Assembly: GCA_002409365.1 (NCBI GenBank)
Contig: DHUW01000079.1
Span: 3,403 to 11,407, forward strand
Source of the DNA: Anaerolineaceae bacterium UBA5224
GTDB lineage: Bacteria; Chloroflexota; Anaerolineae; Anaerolineales; Anaerolineaceae
Length of the DNA: 8,005 nucleotides
Direction of reading: 5' to 3'
Under the pieces are notes generated by a model. That model was not told where the DNA came from. It ran no database searches and worked only from the letters and a program-made list of their open reading frames with translations. The translations under genes were made by a program, and so were the position numbers. This document shows, piece by piece, positions 1 to 6,343 of this stretch; position 1 is the first letter of the stretch, and every line of letters starts with the position of its first letter.

Positions 1-989
1 CTTGAAAGGGCAGGTTTCAGAATGTTGGCAGCATCAACTGAAGAGCCAGCCGAACCAGCCCCTACGAGCATGTGAAGTTCGTCAATGAAGACGATGTCGC
101 CGCTCGATTTGAGCTCATCGATCACGCGCTTCAGGCGTTCCTCAAACTGACCACGGTACATTGTGCCAGCCACTATAGAACCGACATCCAGCTGCATCAC
201 GCGCTTATCCAGAAGCAGCGCAGGAACGTCGCCTTCGACGATTCGCTGCGCCAGGCCTTCAACTATAGCGGTCTTACCCACACCAGGTTCACCGATCAGT
301 GCCGGGTTGTTCTTGGTGCGGCGTGCCAAAATCTGGATGACGCGTTCAATTTCCTTGCTGCGTCCGATAACGGGGTCCAGCTTGCCTTCTTCCGCCAGAG
401 CAGTCAGGTCTGTTGCCAACTGATCTACCAGGGGCGTCTTGCCTTCCTCTTTTTCTTTACGTCGTGAAACACCACGCCTGCTGATAACATCACTTTTTTC
501 GAGTTCATCAGAACTCTCCAGCTTTTTGGCAACATCCTGCATTTGTTTGTATTCATCCATAATGCGGCCGGTCTGTCGCTGGACCTGCTCAGGAGTGATC
601 CCCAGAGCCGCTAAAATGCGCATTGCCATGCTGTTTTCATCTCGAGACATTGCAAGAATGAGGTGCTCGGTACCAACTGTGGTTGCTTTATCAGCAACCG
701 ATTCCGCCAGGGCTTGTTCCAGCAAACGCTTGATATCATCGCCCAGAGCCGAGGGCTCACTTGTTTTTGGCTCTTCCTTCCCTCTCATTTCTTTCAAAAC
801 CGCACGGATGCTGTCTGTCTCTACACCCAAATCTTCCAAAACCCGATTAGCGGCAGTACCAGTTTCGATGCTAAGTCCGAGCAGCAAATGTTCGCTGCCA
901 ATTTCACTAGCCTGTTCAGTTTCTGCTTCTTGTTGAGCAATGCTCAGCACTCGTTTTGCTTTTTGTGTAAATTTGTTCATGCCAGCCAT
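1..989 (-). CDS. clpC: ClpC-type AAA+ ATPase, N-terminal part (cut by window edge)
   Basis: Class 1 Clp/Hsp100 unfoldase that feeds substrates to ClpP in the cytoplasm. The first 329 residues are visible. They hold two Clp_N repeats (about 5-68 and 82-148, each with a G-[ST]-E-H-L core), a charged linker (about 150-190), then the first AAA+ domain with the typical lead-in LDPVIGR (204-210), Walker A GEPGVGKT (233-240), pore loop GTMYRG (275-280) and Walker B IVFIDE (299-304). The frame stays open to base 1, so the second AAA+ domain and C-terminus lie outside. The start ATG at 989-987 is chosen because AGGAGG (1001-996) sits 6 bases upstream; a second ATG three codons in (M4) has no better site. 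Linker style and the short N-domain favour ClpC over ClpB, although the long ClpB middle domain would fall outside the visible part. No ctsR or mcsAB genes lie upstream; metF diverges instead. Confidence 0.93.
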   Translation of the reverse strand, partial: MAGMNKFTQKAKRVLSIAQQEAETEQASEIGSEHLLLGLSIETGTAANRVLEDLGVETDSIRAVLKEMRGKEEPKTSEPSALGDDIKRLLEQALAESVADKATTVGTEHLILAMSRDENSMAMRILAALGITPEQVQRQTGRIMDEYKQMQDVAKKLESSDELEKSDVISRRGVSRRKEKEEGKTPLVDQLATDLTALAEEGKLDPVIGRSKEIERVIQILARRTKNNPALIGEPGVGKTAIVEGLAQRIVEGDVPALLLDKRVMQLDVGSIVAGTMYRGQFEERLKRVIDELKSSGDIVFIDELHMLVGAGSAGSSVDAANILKPALS

Positions 990-995
990 GGCATA

Positions 996-1001
996 CCTCC
1001 T
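996..1001 (-). promoter_or_regulatory. Shine-Dalgarno site of clpC
   Basis: AGGAGG on the minus strand, 6 bases before the ATG at 989. It is a perfect anti-16S match and decides the start between M1 and M4. Confidence 0.85.
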
Positions 1002-1091
1002 GTTACTACTTTTTCAATGCCGCTTCGTTATCCCGATAATTTGATTCTGCGGCAAGAAAATCAGACGGGGAACATGTCTACATGACACCAG

Positions 1092-1116
1092 AGGTTGTGT
1101 AAATTTTGCACAAACC
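1092..1116. promoter_or_regulatory. Inverted repeat just downstream of the clpC -10, possible operator
   Basis: AGGTTGTG (1092-1099) faces CACAAACCT (1108/1109-1116) across an AT-rich centre TAAATTTTG; the innermost pair TTGTG/CACAA is perfect and the outer part pairs with one extra A. It lies about where clpC transcription would begin, a usual place for a repressor site. The regulator is unknown. Confidence 0.35.
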
Positions 1117-1126
1117 TGTTAATGCG

Positions 1127-1134
1127 AGTATACC
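1127..1134 (-). promoter_or_regulatory. Possible extended -10 promoter of clpC
   Basis: The minus strand reads TTTTGGTATACTCGC here: a TATACT hexamer (1132-1127) preceded by TGG, that is, an extended -10 element. No good -35 hexamer is found at 16-18 bases, which extended -10 promoters can do without. It would give a leader of roughly 130 bases before the clpC start. This is a motif match only. No CIRCE (HrcA) or CtsR heptad repeat was found near it. Confidence 0.4.
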
Positions 1135-1250
1135 AAAATTAGACTTCCAAGTCGCGTCTCCGTAGCAATTATGACGAAAAGTTAATAGTAGACGATCGCG
1201 CGTGTTGCATGGTGCCTCAACAAACCTCAGGCGGCGTGGGCACACTAAGC

Positions 1251-1280
1251 TTGAATGCACGCAGTTTCTTCCCTTATCAT
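1251..1280 (+). promoter_or_regulatory. Candidate metF promoter
   Basis: TTGAAT (1251-1256) and TATCAT (1275-1280) with an 18-base spacer resemble a sigma-70-type promoter, placing the transcript start near 1287, about 50 bases before the metF ATG. Motif match only. Confidence 0.4.
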
Positions 1281-1337
1281 CCGGAGACCTACACGCAAAT
1301 CCATCCTCGGGTAAAATAGACGCCATCAGGAGTAGCC

Positions 1338-2237
1338 ATGAATATATCTGAACTATTTAACCATAAAAAGACCCTCTTTTCGCTGGAAATCTTCCCTCCG
1401 AAAAAAGATTCTCCCTATAATGTTATCTACAACACTCTGCTCAAGCTGCGCGGCATCCCAGCAGATTTCATCAGTGTCACCTACGGAGCGGGCGGCTCGC
1501 GGGCACAGCAAGATAAGACCCTCGAAATCGCTTCACTAATTTTGCGTACATATCACACAGAACCGGTGGCCCACCTCACCTGTGTCAATGCGGACCGGGA
1601 ACAGGTTTTGGAAACTTTACGCCAGTTCAAAGAAAACAACGTGGAAAACATCATGGTTTTGCGGGGCGATATCTCACCGGATTGCCCTCCAAAATCGGAT
1701 TTCAAATATTCCTCCGATCTGGCAGCCTTCATCAAGGCTCATGAGCCGGGGTTCAACCTGTTGGGTGCCTGCTATCCTGAGAAACATTACCAGGCGGAAT
1801 CGATGGATGAGGACATCGAGCACTTGAAAATCAAGATCGACAATGGTATCACCCACCTGATCACACAACTCTTTTTTGACAATGAGAAGTTTTACACTTT
1901 TCGTGACAAAGCCGAGAAAGCCGGAGTAAGCGTACCAATCGAAGCCGGCATTATGCCCATCACCAATTCCCGCCAGATCGAGCGCACGGTTGCCCTCAGC
2001 GGCGCCAGCGTACCGGCCAAACTACAGCGGCTTTTTGATCGCTATGGGAATAATGAAAAAGCTTTGTTCGATGCTGGGATTCATTATGCCATTGAACAGA
2101 TTATGGACCTGATCGCCAATGATGTTCGCGGAATTCACCTTTACACGATGAATAACGTGGAAATCGCTACCCGGGTCAGTGATGCAGTGGTAAATGTCCT
2201 CGAAGCAGAGAACAATACCGCGAGAGCAGTTCTCTAA
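1338..2237 (+). CDS. metF: 5,10-methylenetetrahydrofolate reductase
   Basis: FAD-dependent reduction of 5,10-methylene-THF to 5-methyl-THF, the methyl donor for methionine synthesis (or the methyl branch of a C1 pathway). The protein has 299 residues, close to the usual bacterial MetF length, and is a single TIM-barrel domain. Visible family motifs in order: SLEIFPP (15-21, E17 corresponding to the catalytic Glu), TYGAGGS (48-54), HLTC (79-82), VLRGD (107-111, D111 the flavin-contacting Asp), CYPEKH (145-150), TQLFFD (176-181), GIMPITN (204-210) and GIHLYTMN (265-272). AGGAG at 1328-1332 lies 5 bases before the ATG. It reads away from clpC and converges on the SDR gene, and no methionine synthase lies next to it. 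Usual fold motifs are all intact, so an active enzyme is expected; the electron donor (NADH or an associated protein) cannot be read. Confidence 0.96.
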   Translation: MNISELFNHKKTLFSLEIFPPKKDSPYNVIYNTLLKLRGIPADFISVTYGAGGSRAQQDKTLEIASLILRTYHTEPVAHLTCVNADREQVLETLRQFKENNVENIMVLRGDISPDCPPKSDFKYSSDLAAFIKAHEPGFNLLGACYPEKHYQAESMDEDIEHLKIKIDNGITHLITQLFFDNEKFYTFRDKAEKAGVSVPIEAGIMPITNSRQIERTVALSGASVPAKLQRLFDRYGNNEKALFDAGIHYAIEQIMDLIANDVRGIHLYTMNNVEIATRVSDAVVNVLEAENNTARAVL

Positions 2238-2243
2238 CAATCA

Positions 2244-2280
2244 CTCCACTTCGGAGAAGCAAAGTCCAGCCGAAGGCTGG
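2244..2280 (+). terminator. Weak hairpins after metF
   Basis: Two small stem-loops follow the metF stop: CTCC-acttc-GGAG (2244-2256) and CCAGCC-gaa-GGCTGG (2266-2280). The second is a stable 6-bp stem with a 3-base loop, but only TTACATT follows rather than a T run, so it is at best a weak intrinsic terminator. Confidence 0.35.
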
Positions 2281-2339
2281 TTACATTAGGGAATGGAACT
2301 CAGCTGGGGGGTAAAGCCTCGCTCAGAATGGAAAAGCAG

Positions 2340-2409
2340 ATTGTCAATCGTTTTGCCAGGGCAAACACTCTTCGGTGTGTTGAAAAATAATGGCAAAACG
2401 GCTCGCAAT
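2340..2409. repeat. Long fold-back (inverted repeat) element between metF and the SDR gene
   Basis: CGTTTTGCCA (2349-2358) is perfectly complementary to TGGCAAAACG (2391-2400). Outside it, five partly matched bases lead to a further ATTG (2340-2343) / CAAT (2406-2409) pair. Inside it, AACAC (2364-2368) pairs with GTGTT (2377-2381). The whole 70 bases can fold into one stem with internal loops on either strand. No T run follows on either side, so a simple terminator role is not clear. The minus strand reads GTCATTGCGAGC at one end and CATTCTGAGCGAGGC just outside the other, both of which resemble from memory scattered intergenic repeats of many bacterial genomes; it may be a decayed copy. Confidence 0.6.
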
Positions 2410-2430
2410 GACTGAAAAGAGAACTGAAAG

Positions 2431-3438
2431 TTACTCCCACCAGGCTCCATCTGGCCAGGCTTTTGCATATGAAACCAAAATCGCTTCAACTGTGTTATTG
2501 AAGGTCGGGTTTATTGCCCGCAACTCCGGGTGTTGTCGATAAAACTCCACCGTTCTGGCGATCCCTTCGCGGAACGGTACCGTACAGACAAATTCTGGTA
2601 CCAGGGCTTTGATCTTGCTATTGTCCAGGATGAAACTTTGTGCCTTATCACCCAACAAGCCTCTTCCCCATTCCTCGTCGAACTGAGCGATCAGATCAGA
2701 GGGAACATGCACGATTTTGGGCTCCACACCCACTGCATCTGCCAGTTTACCCACGATCTGGTCCCAGGTTTGCCATTCATCGGAGGTAATGTGATAGGCC
2801 TGCCCAATCGCTTCTTCCTTGCCAAATAAGCCCACAAACCCTTTGGCAAAATCACTGCTGTGGGTAAGGGTCCAGATGGAGGTGCCATCACCATAGGTGA
2901 TCACCGGTCTGCCCTGCAGCATGCGCTCTACAAATGTCCAGCGACCAGTGATCGGAATATAACCTTCGTCATAAGTATGAGATGGCCGCACAATCGTGAC
3001 GGGAAATCCTTCTTCAAAGTAGGCTTGCATCAGGCGCCTCTCACAGGCGATCTTATCCCTGGAGTATTGCCAGACAGGATTATCGAGAGGGGTGTCTTCG
3101 GTCACCGGCAGTTTTTCGGGAGGAGTCTGGTAAGCACTGGCGGATGAGATGAAAATGTACTGGTTCGTTCGCCCACGAAAAAGCTGCAGATCTACTTCGA
3201 CATGCTCGGGGTTAAACCCTAAAAACTCGATGACCACGTCAAACTTGCGGTCTCCCAGAGCTTGGCGTACGTTATCCGGCTCGCGGATATCAGCCAAAAT
3301 CATTTCTGCTCCAGTCAGCGGCTCACGCAGGGTGCTTTTTCCCCGGTTGAGCAAACTGACTTCGCACCCTTTTTCGATTGCCAGCTTGGAACAATTGTAG
3401 CTAATGGTGCCTGTGCCGCCGATGAATAATACTTTCAT
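2431..3438 (-). CDS. NAD-dependent epimerase/dehydratase family protein (SDR)
   Basis: Extended short-chain dehydrogenase/reductase of 335 residues, probably cytoplasmic, acting on a nucleotide sugar or a related carbonyl/hydroxyl substrate with NAD(P). Visible: Rossmann start MKVLFIGGTGTIS (1-13), an acidic residue in LADIRE (48-53), FISSASAY (96-103) with the catalytic Ser near 99, and the YxxxK pair Y125/K129 in QYSRDK. RPSHTY (151-156) and the TYGDG and WTLTHSSDFA segments (181-198) are typical substrate-side blocks. The third glycine of the usual GxxGxxG is Ser13. TGGAGG lies 6 bases before the ATG at 3438. The gene is last in the minus-strand run, 16 bases after the MFS stop, so it is probably co-transcribed and possibly functionally linked to the transporter. 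The exact substrate cannot be inferred; CSP41-like or isoflavone-reductase-like members share this layout. Confidence 0.88.
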   Translation of the reverse strand: MKVLFIGGTGTISYNCSKLAIEKGCEVSLLNRGKSTLREPLTGAEMILADIREPDNVRQALGDRKFDVVIEFLGFNPEHVEVDLQLFRGRTNQYIFISSASAYQTPPEKLPVTEDTPLDNPVWQYSRDKIACERRLMQAYFEEGFPVTIVRPSHTYDEGYIPITGRWTFVERMLQGRPVITYGDGTSIWTLTHSSDFAKGFVGLFGKEEAIGQAYHITSDEWQTWDQIVGKLADAVGVEPKIVHVPSDLIAQFDEEWGRGLLGDKAQSFILDNSKIKALVPEFVCTVPFREGIARTVEFYRQHPELRAINPTFNNTVEAILVSYAKAWPDGAWWE

Positions 3439-3454
3439 AACATACCTCCAGGGT

Positions 3455-4645
3455 CTAAACAGGATTGCGGACTGATGCTTTTTTTCCAGAAAGCAATAGC
3501 CTGATCAAAACCAGGTACAAAAGAGCAACAAGCAACATGGCAATCCGAATGCCCAACAGGTCTGCCAAAAAACCCAAAGCGAAGGGCAGCAAAAGGATGG
3601 CGACACCGCTGGCAAGCGTGGTCGCTGAGCCAGCTGCCGCCCGTGCTGCTCCGGCGGCGTCGAAAGACAGCGTGACAAAGCTGGCGTACAGATTTGCCAC
3701 ACCTAACCCGCCTAAAAACAGACCGACCAACGATACAAACTGCGACTCTCCCAGCCAAAACACCACAAAGCCCAGCGCGCCTATGGCGACCGAGACGATT
3801 AGGATCAGAAAGCGTTCATATTTTTGCAGCAACAACGAGCCGAGGTAGCGCCCGACAACCATGCCGACCAAAAACAAACTCACCCATTGCGTCGCACTCT
3901 CTTTTGGCATCGCCAGGTGAGCCTGCATGTAATCAGATCCCCAATAGATCATGCAGAACTCAATCGATATAGAAATCACCAATGTAACCCAGAAAAGCCA
4001 ATACCTGCCTGGCAGTTTGCTTTGCCTATTTGTTTTCTGAAGTTCTGCCTGTTTGTTTTTCCATGGAAACTTAGGGGATAGCAGAATCCCCAAACCGATC
4101 AGAAAAGCCAGGGAGGTGACCAGGTAAACGGCTGGTCGCCAAGTGACAGCCATCGCACCAAAAAACCCGACTGCGATTGGCGCCAGGGTGCTGAAGAGCG
4201 ACGTTAGTGTATTCGCCTCCGAAACCCCGACCTTGCCATGTTCGCCCATCTCATCGGCTAAAATCGCCGGGTTGGTCGAGACGATCAAAGAACCAATCGC
4301 CCCCATCAAGAATAGACCAATCAAGGTGAGGAAGGGATGATTCCCTAAAACAAAGATCAAACCACCAATCCCCAAACCGATTCCGCCCAGACCAAGTGCC
4401 TTCCATTCGGACAGTTTCTTCAGAATGGAATGCCCGAATAAACCCATCATAACCATTCCAAGAGCCAGGGCGGAGGTATGCAAACCCCCCAGAGTAAAAG
4501 ATAAGTTGAACTCATCCCGCAAATACGTTACTGCAGGTCCGGCGACATTGAGGATGTAGCCAAAGCAGGACAACATAATATAGACCAGCCAGACTCGCGA
4601 TCCCCGCTTGATTTTGGTTTTTTTCTGGCTGGTTATAGTTTCCAT
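3455..4645 (-). CDS. MFS transporter, 12 transmembrane helices
   Basis: Secondary carrier of the inner membrane, 396 residues. Hydrophobic segments can be seen at about 18-39, 50-73, 83-101, 104-127, 145-166, 170-190, then a basic, hydrophilic central loop (191-213), then about 215-236, 252-272, 278-298, 301-325, 340-361 and 363-386: the 6+6 pattern of the major facilitator superfamily. The N-terminus is positively charged (KKTKIKRGSR, 8-17), fitting a cytoplasmic start. The ATG at 4645 follows the upstream stop by only 6 bases, with GAGGA inside the end of that gene serving as ribosome site. The substrate is unknown; there is no drug-efflux or sugar-porter signature clear enough to name it. 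Genes on both sides, a two-helix protein and an SDR enzyme, are tightly linked. Confidence 0.9.
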   Translation of the reverse strand: METITSQKKTKIKRGSRVWLVYIMLSCFGYILNVAGPAVTYLRDEFNLSFTLGGLHTSALALGMVMMGLFGHSILKKLSEWKALGLGGIGLGIGGLIFVLGNHPFLTLIGLFLMGAIGSLIVSTNPAILADEMGEHGKVGVSEANTLTSLFSTLAPIAVGFFGAMAVTWRPAVYLVTSLAFLIGLGILLSPKFPWKNKQAELQKTNRQSKLPGRYWLFWVTLVISISIEFCMIYWGSDYMQAHLAMPKESATQWVSLFLVGMVVGRYLGSLLLQKYERFLILIVSVAIGALGFVVFWLGESQFVSLVGLFLGGLGVANLYASFVTLSFDAAGAARAAAGSATTLASGVAILLLPFALGFLADLLGIRIAMLLVALLYLVLIRLLLSGKKASVRNPV

Positions 4646-4651
4646 CGAATG

Positions 4652-4987
4652 TTAATCCTCGTGTTTTTTGTTTTCTGGTTTGCCTTCAAGCATTTCCTTG
4701 TATTTTACAGCACCCCAACGGTTAGCGTAACCGCTCCAGACATTGATGCTGATGAATATTCCTACCAGGGGTAAACCGATCATACCGAGAAGAAGCCCCC
4801 AGGTGATTCCGTTTTTCGCCCCTTCCCAGCCTGCGCCACTGTAACCTAAAACTGCCAGGATCAAAGTTATCACCAAAACTGCCACTCCATACCATAAAGC
4901 TATACGCAAGTAGCTCTTCCAATTGTGCCGGCTGTATTCTTCTGGTTGGGGATCCGAGTTTCCGATGTTTTGCTGATTTTCGTTCAT
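4652..4987 (-). CDS. Small two-helix membrane protein, unknown function
   Basis: Not recognised as a named family. The 111-residue protein begins with a polar, Gln/Asn-rich stretch (1-26), then two hydrophobic segments (about 27-49 and 61-83) joined by a short Gly-rich turn (YSGAGWEGAKNG), and ends in a charged tail with KPENKKHED. Pairs of helices with both ends on the same side are expected. The start ATG at 4987 is preferred over an in-frame upstream ATG at 5089 because the longer form would overlap msrA by about 95 bases, while this one starts 7 bases after the msrA stop, with AAGGA nearby. It sits between msrA and the MFS gene with gaps of 7 and 6 bases, so translation is probably coupled. 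Confidence 0.75.
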   Translation of the reverse strand: MNENQQNIGNSDPQPEEYSRHNWKSYLRIALWYGVAVLVITLILAVLGYSGAGWEGAKNGITWGLLLGMIGLPLVGIFISINVWSGYANRWGAVKYKEMLEGKPENKKHED

Positions 4988-4994
4988 ACTTTTT

Positions 4995-5513
4995 TCAGTC
5001 CTTGATGAAGCTGGGCATTTTACGGACAAAATGGCAGGTATATCCGCCCGGTAATTTCTGCAAATAGTCCTGGTGATAGTCTTCAGCAATCCAGAAGGTA
5101 GTCAGTGGTTCCAACGTCGTTACGACTGGTTGTTTCCACTGCCCGCTTTTATTAACCAGTTCGATCATTTCTTCAGCGGCTTTCTTTTGCTCTTCATCAC
5201 GGTAAAAAATAGCCGATCGATAAGAACTGCCGATGTCGTTGCCCTGCCGATTAAGCGTGGTAGGGTCGTGCATGCGGAAAAAGAAATCCAGTAAGTGTTT
5301 CAAATCAGTTTTGCTTGGGTCGAAGACGATTTTTAGTGCTTCAGCATGACCAGGGTGGTTTTGGTAAGTGGGGTGATCGTTTTTACCGCCAGTATAGCCG
5401 GCATCGGTATCAAGTACGCCGGGCTGCTGTCGGAAAAGTTCCTCCATACCCCAAAAACACCCGCCTGCTAGCACAAGTTCATCTCTTTTGTTGTTGTTCA
5501 TTTTTACTTCCAT
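4995..5513 (-). CDS. msrA: Peptide-methionine (S)-S-oxide reductase
   Basis: Repairs oxidised methionine (the S-sulfoxide epimer) in proteins, using thioredoxin. The protein has 172 residues. Family marks: GGCFWG (17-22) with the nucleophile Cys19, GYTGG (39-43), GHAEAL (55-60) with the catalytic Glu58, the RQGNDIGSSYRSAIF block (89-103), and EDYHQDYL (144-151) with conserved tyrosines. The likely resolving cysteine is Cys160 in YTCHF. The segment before GHAEA is short (TYQNHP) and lacks the Cys-Ser-Gly of E. coli-type MsrA; this matches a subgroup I recall with a single C-terminal resolving Cys. Start at 5513 has AGGA 4 bases upstream; the ATG at 5501 (M5), with GGAAG 5 bases before it, is nearly as good. 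There is no msrB domain or gene in the window. Confidence 0.95.
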   Translation of the reverse strand: MEVKMNNNKRDELVLAGGCFWGMEELFRQQPGVLDTDAGYTGGKNDHPTYQNHPGHAEALKIVFDPSKTDLKHLLDFFFRMHDPTTLNRQGNDIGSSYRSAIFYRDEEQKKAAEEMIELVNKSGQWKQPVVTTLEPLTTFWIAEDYHQDYLQKLPGGYTCHFVRKMPSFIKD

Positions 5514-5520
5514 TTTTCCT

Positions 5521-5590
5521 GGGAGACCGTGGCAGGTCTGCCCTACAATTTATTTACCTCCCCTCCCCTGGAGAAGGATCGAGGAGGGTC
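5521..5590. repeat. Degenerate palindromic repeat sequence in the gap before msrA
   Basis: Between the DUF4287 gene and msrA the DNA holds AGACC-gtggca-GGTCT (5524-5539), framed by GGG and GCCC, and next to it a pyrimidine/purine block that reads CTCCAGGGGAGGGGAGG on the minus strand (5574-5558). Both look, from memory, like decayed copies of short GC-rich palindromes scattered in Chloroflexota and other genomes. No gene fits here. The hairpin could affect read-through into msrA. Confidence 0.4.
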
Positions 5591-5593
5591 AAT

Positions 5594-6172
5594 TTATCCG
5601 TTGTGTTCATATGCCAATTTGATTAATTGGCGAACCTCATCGGTAATATCCGCGACTGAACCCAATCCAATCTTATGTGTCGACTGACCCGGTAAGCTGT
5701 TAGTGTTAAGCAGGGCTGAATCGGGCTCTTCTTTAAAACGTAAGCCAAGGTCAACACGTGTTTTGGTGGATGCCTGCACAGCTGCGAACTGGCGTTTCCG
5801 TATGAAGGGGGTGTAACCACTCCGCCCTTCAACCGATACATCATCGCCCAATCCTTCGATGATTTCTCGCAATGCATCGAAAATCGGTCTCAAAGCTGCC
5901 TTCTCGCCCTGGTACTGTGAATCGATATAACCTTCCACGCCGGGGCGTACCCAACCTGCCTCCCTGGCTGCCGCATCGGCGATCGCCCATTGGCTGTTCT
6001 GCAAGATGCTGTGCTCTGCTTTGAGCCAATTACGCACCGCCTTCTGGTCCAGCGGGTCGATGCCCGAAACGCGCACCGCCTCTACCCATTCTTCCAGGGT
6101 CCTGCCTGTACGCTCTTTCATGCTATCGGTTACGGAACTCATCATATCGGAAGGGGACATCAGTTTTGCCAT
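5594..6172 (-). CDS. DUF4287 + DUF5655 domain protein
   Basis: Conserved protein of unknown function, 192 residues, soluble, without signal peptide. The N-terminal part (about 17-72), with GRTLEEWV, KAVRNWLKAEH and ADAAAREAGW, matches what I know as DUF4287. The C-terminal part (about 86-190), with GEKAALRPIFDAL, GYTPFIRKRQFAAVQ, a TKTRVDLGLRF strand and the closing VRQLIKLAYEHNG, matches DUF5655, a fold found in predicted DNA-binding or transport-related proteins. This two-domain order is common. AAGGA lies 7 bases before the ATG at 6172. It is first in the minus-strand run, but the 80-base repeat-bearing gap to msrA leaves co-transcription open. Confidence 0.88.
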   Translation of the reverse strand: MAKLMSPSDMMSSVTDSMKERTGRTLEEWVEAVRVSGIDPLDQKAVRNWLKAEHSILQNSQWAIADAAAREAGWVRPGVEGYIDSQYQGEKAALRPIFDALREIIEGLGDDVSVEGRSGYTPFIRKRQFAAVQASTKTRVDLGLRFKEEPDSALLNTNSLPGQSTHKIGLGSVADITDEVRQLIKLAYEHNG

Positions 6173-6199
6173 GGGTGATCCTTTTTATAAGATGGAGTA

Positions 6200-6228
6200 A
6201 TTGTACCCGTGGCATAACTACGTTTCCA
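6200..6228 (-). promoter_or_regulatory. Candidate promoter of the DUF4287 gene / minus-strand run
   Basis: On the minus strand TGGAAA (6228-6223) and TACAAT (6205-6200) are spaced by 17 bases: 4/6 and 5/6 matches to the sigma-70 hexamers. Transcription would start near 6193, leaving a leader of about 20 bases that contains the AAGGA site. Confidence 0.5.
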
Positions 6229-6307
6229 CATAATGTTGAACAATTAAACCCGATCAAGAAACCCCTTCTCCAAAAACAGATTTTCTAATGATTTTTTTAC
6301 AATCACC

Positions 6308-6319
6308 AATTATATTATT
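6308..6319 (+). promoter_or_regulatory. AT-rich palindrome and likely -10 region before the DUF134-NifX gene
   Basis: AATTATATTATT is symmetric (AAT-n-ATAT-n-ATT) and contains TATATT/TATTAT, usable as a -10 box; no clear -35 hexamer lies upstream. It sits 25 bases before the ATG, followed by AAGGAA (6335-6340) as ribosome site. A symmetric site over a promoter suits autoregulation by the encoded helix-turn-helix domain, which is inference. Confidence 0.35.
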
Positions 6320-6343
6320 AGCATAAGCCAATATAAGGAAGCC

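Larger units (their letters stand above)
990..1337. other. Divergent intergenic region clpC / metF
   Basis: This 348-base stretch between two outward-reading genes holds the clpC ribosome site, the extended -10 and inverted repeat described separately, and a candidate metF promoter. I see no tRNA, riboswitch (no SAM-I or T-box features before metF) or convincing small gene. The only sizeable open frame, on the minus strand, lacks a ribosome site and family features. Confidence 0.7.

Noticed and set aside
72..1085. Several plus-strand frames (72-467, 439-936, 663-1085)
   Set aside because: All lie opposite the clpC coding frame, whose motifs are unambiguous; none has a credible start.
1203..1222. 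TGTTG...CAACA inverted repeat upstream of metF
   Set aside because: Only 5-bp arms with a 10-base loop and no relation to a promoter element; expected by chance.
1078..1326. Minus-strand frame of 82 codons in the clpC-metF gap
   Set aside because: No ribosome site, unlike any family I know, and it would cover the metF promoter and the clpC promoter region.
2286..2489. Minus-strand frame of 67 codons over the fold-back repeat and the SDR end
   Set aside because: Overlaps the well-supported SDR C-terminus in another frame and is composed largely of repeat sequence.
4988..5089. Longer version of the two-helix protein starting at 5089
   Set aside because: The extra 34 residues would overlap the end of msrA and look like out-of-frame msrA; the ATG at 4987 fits operon spacing.
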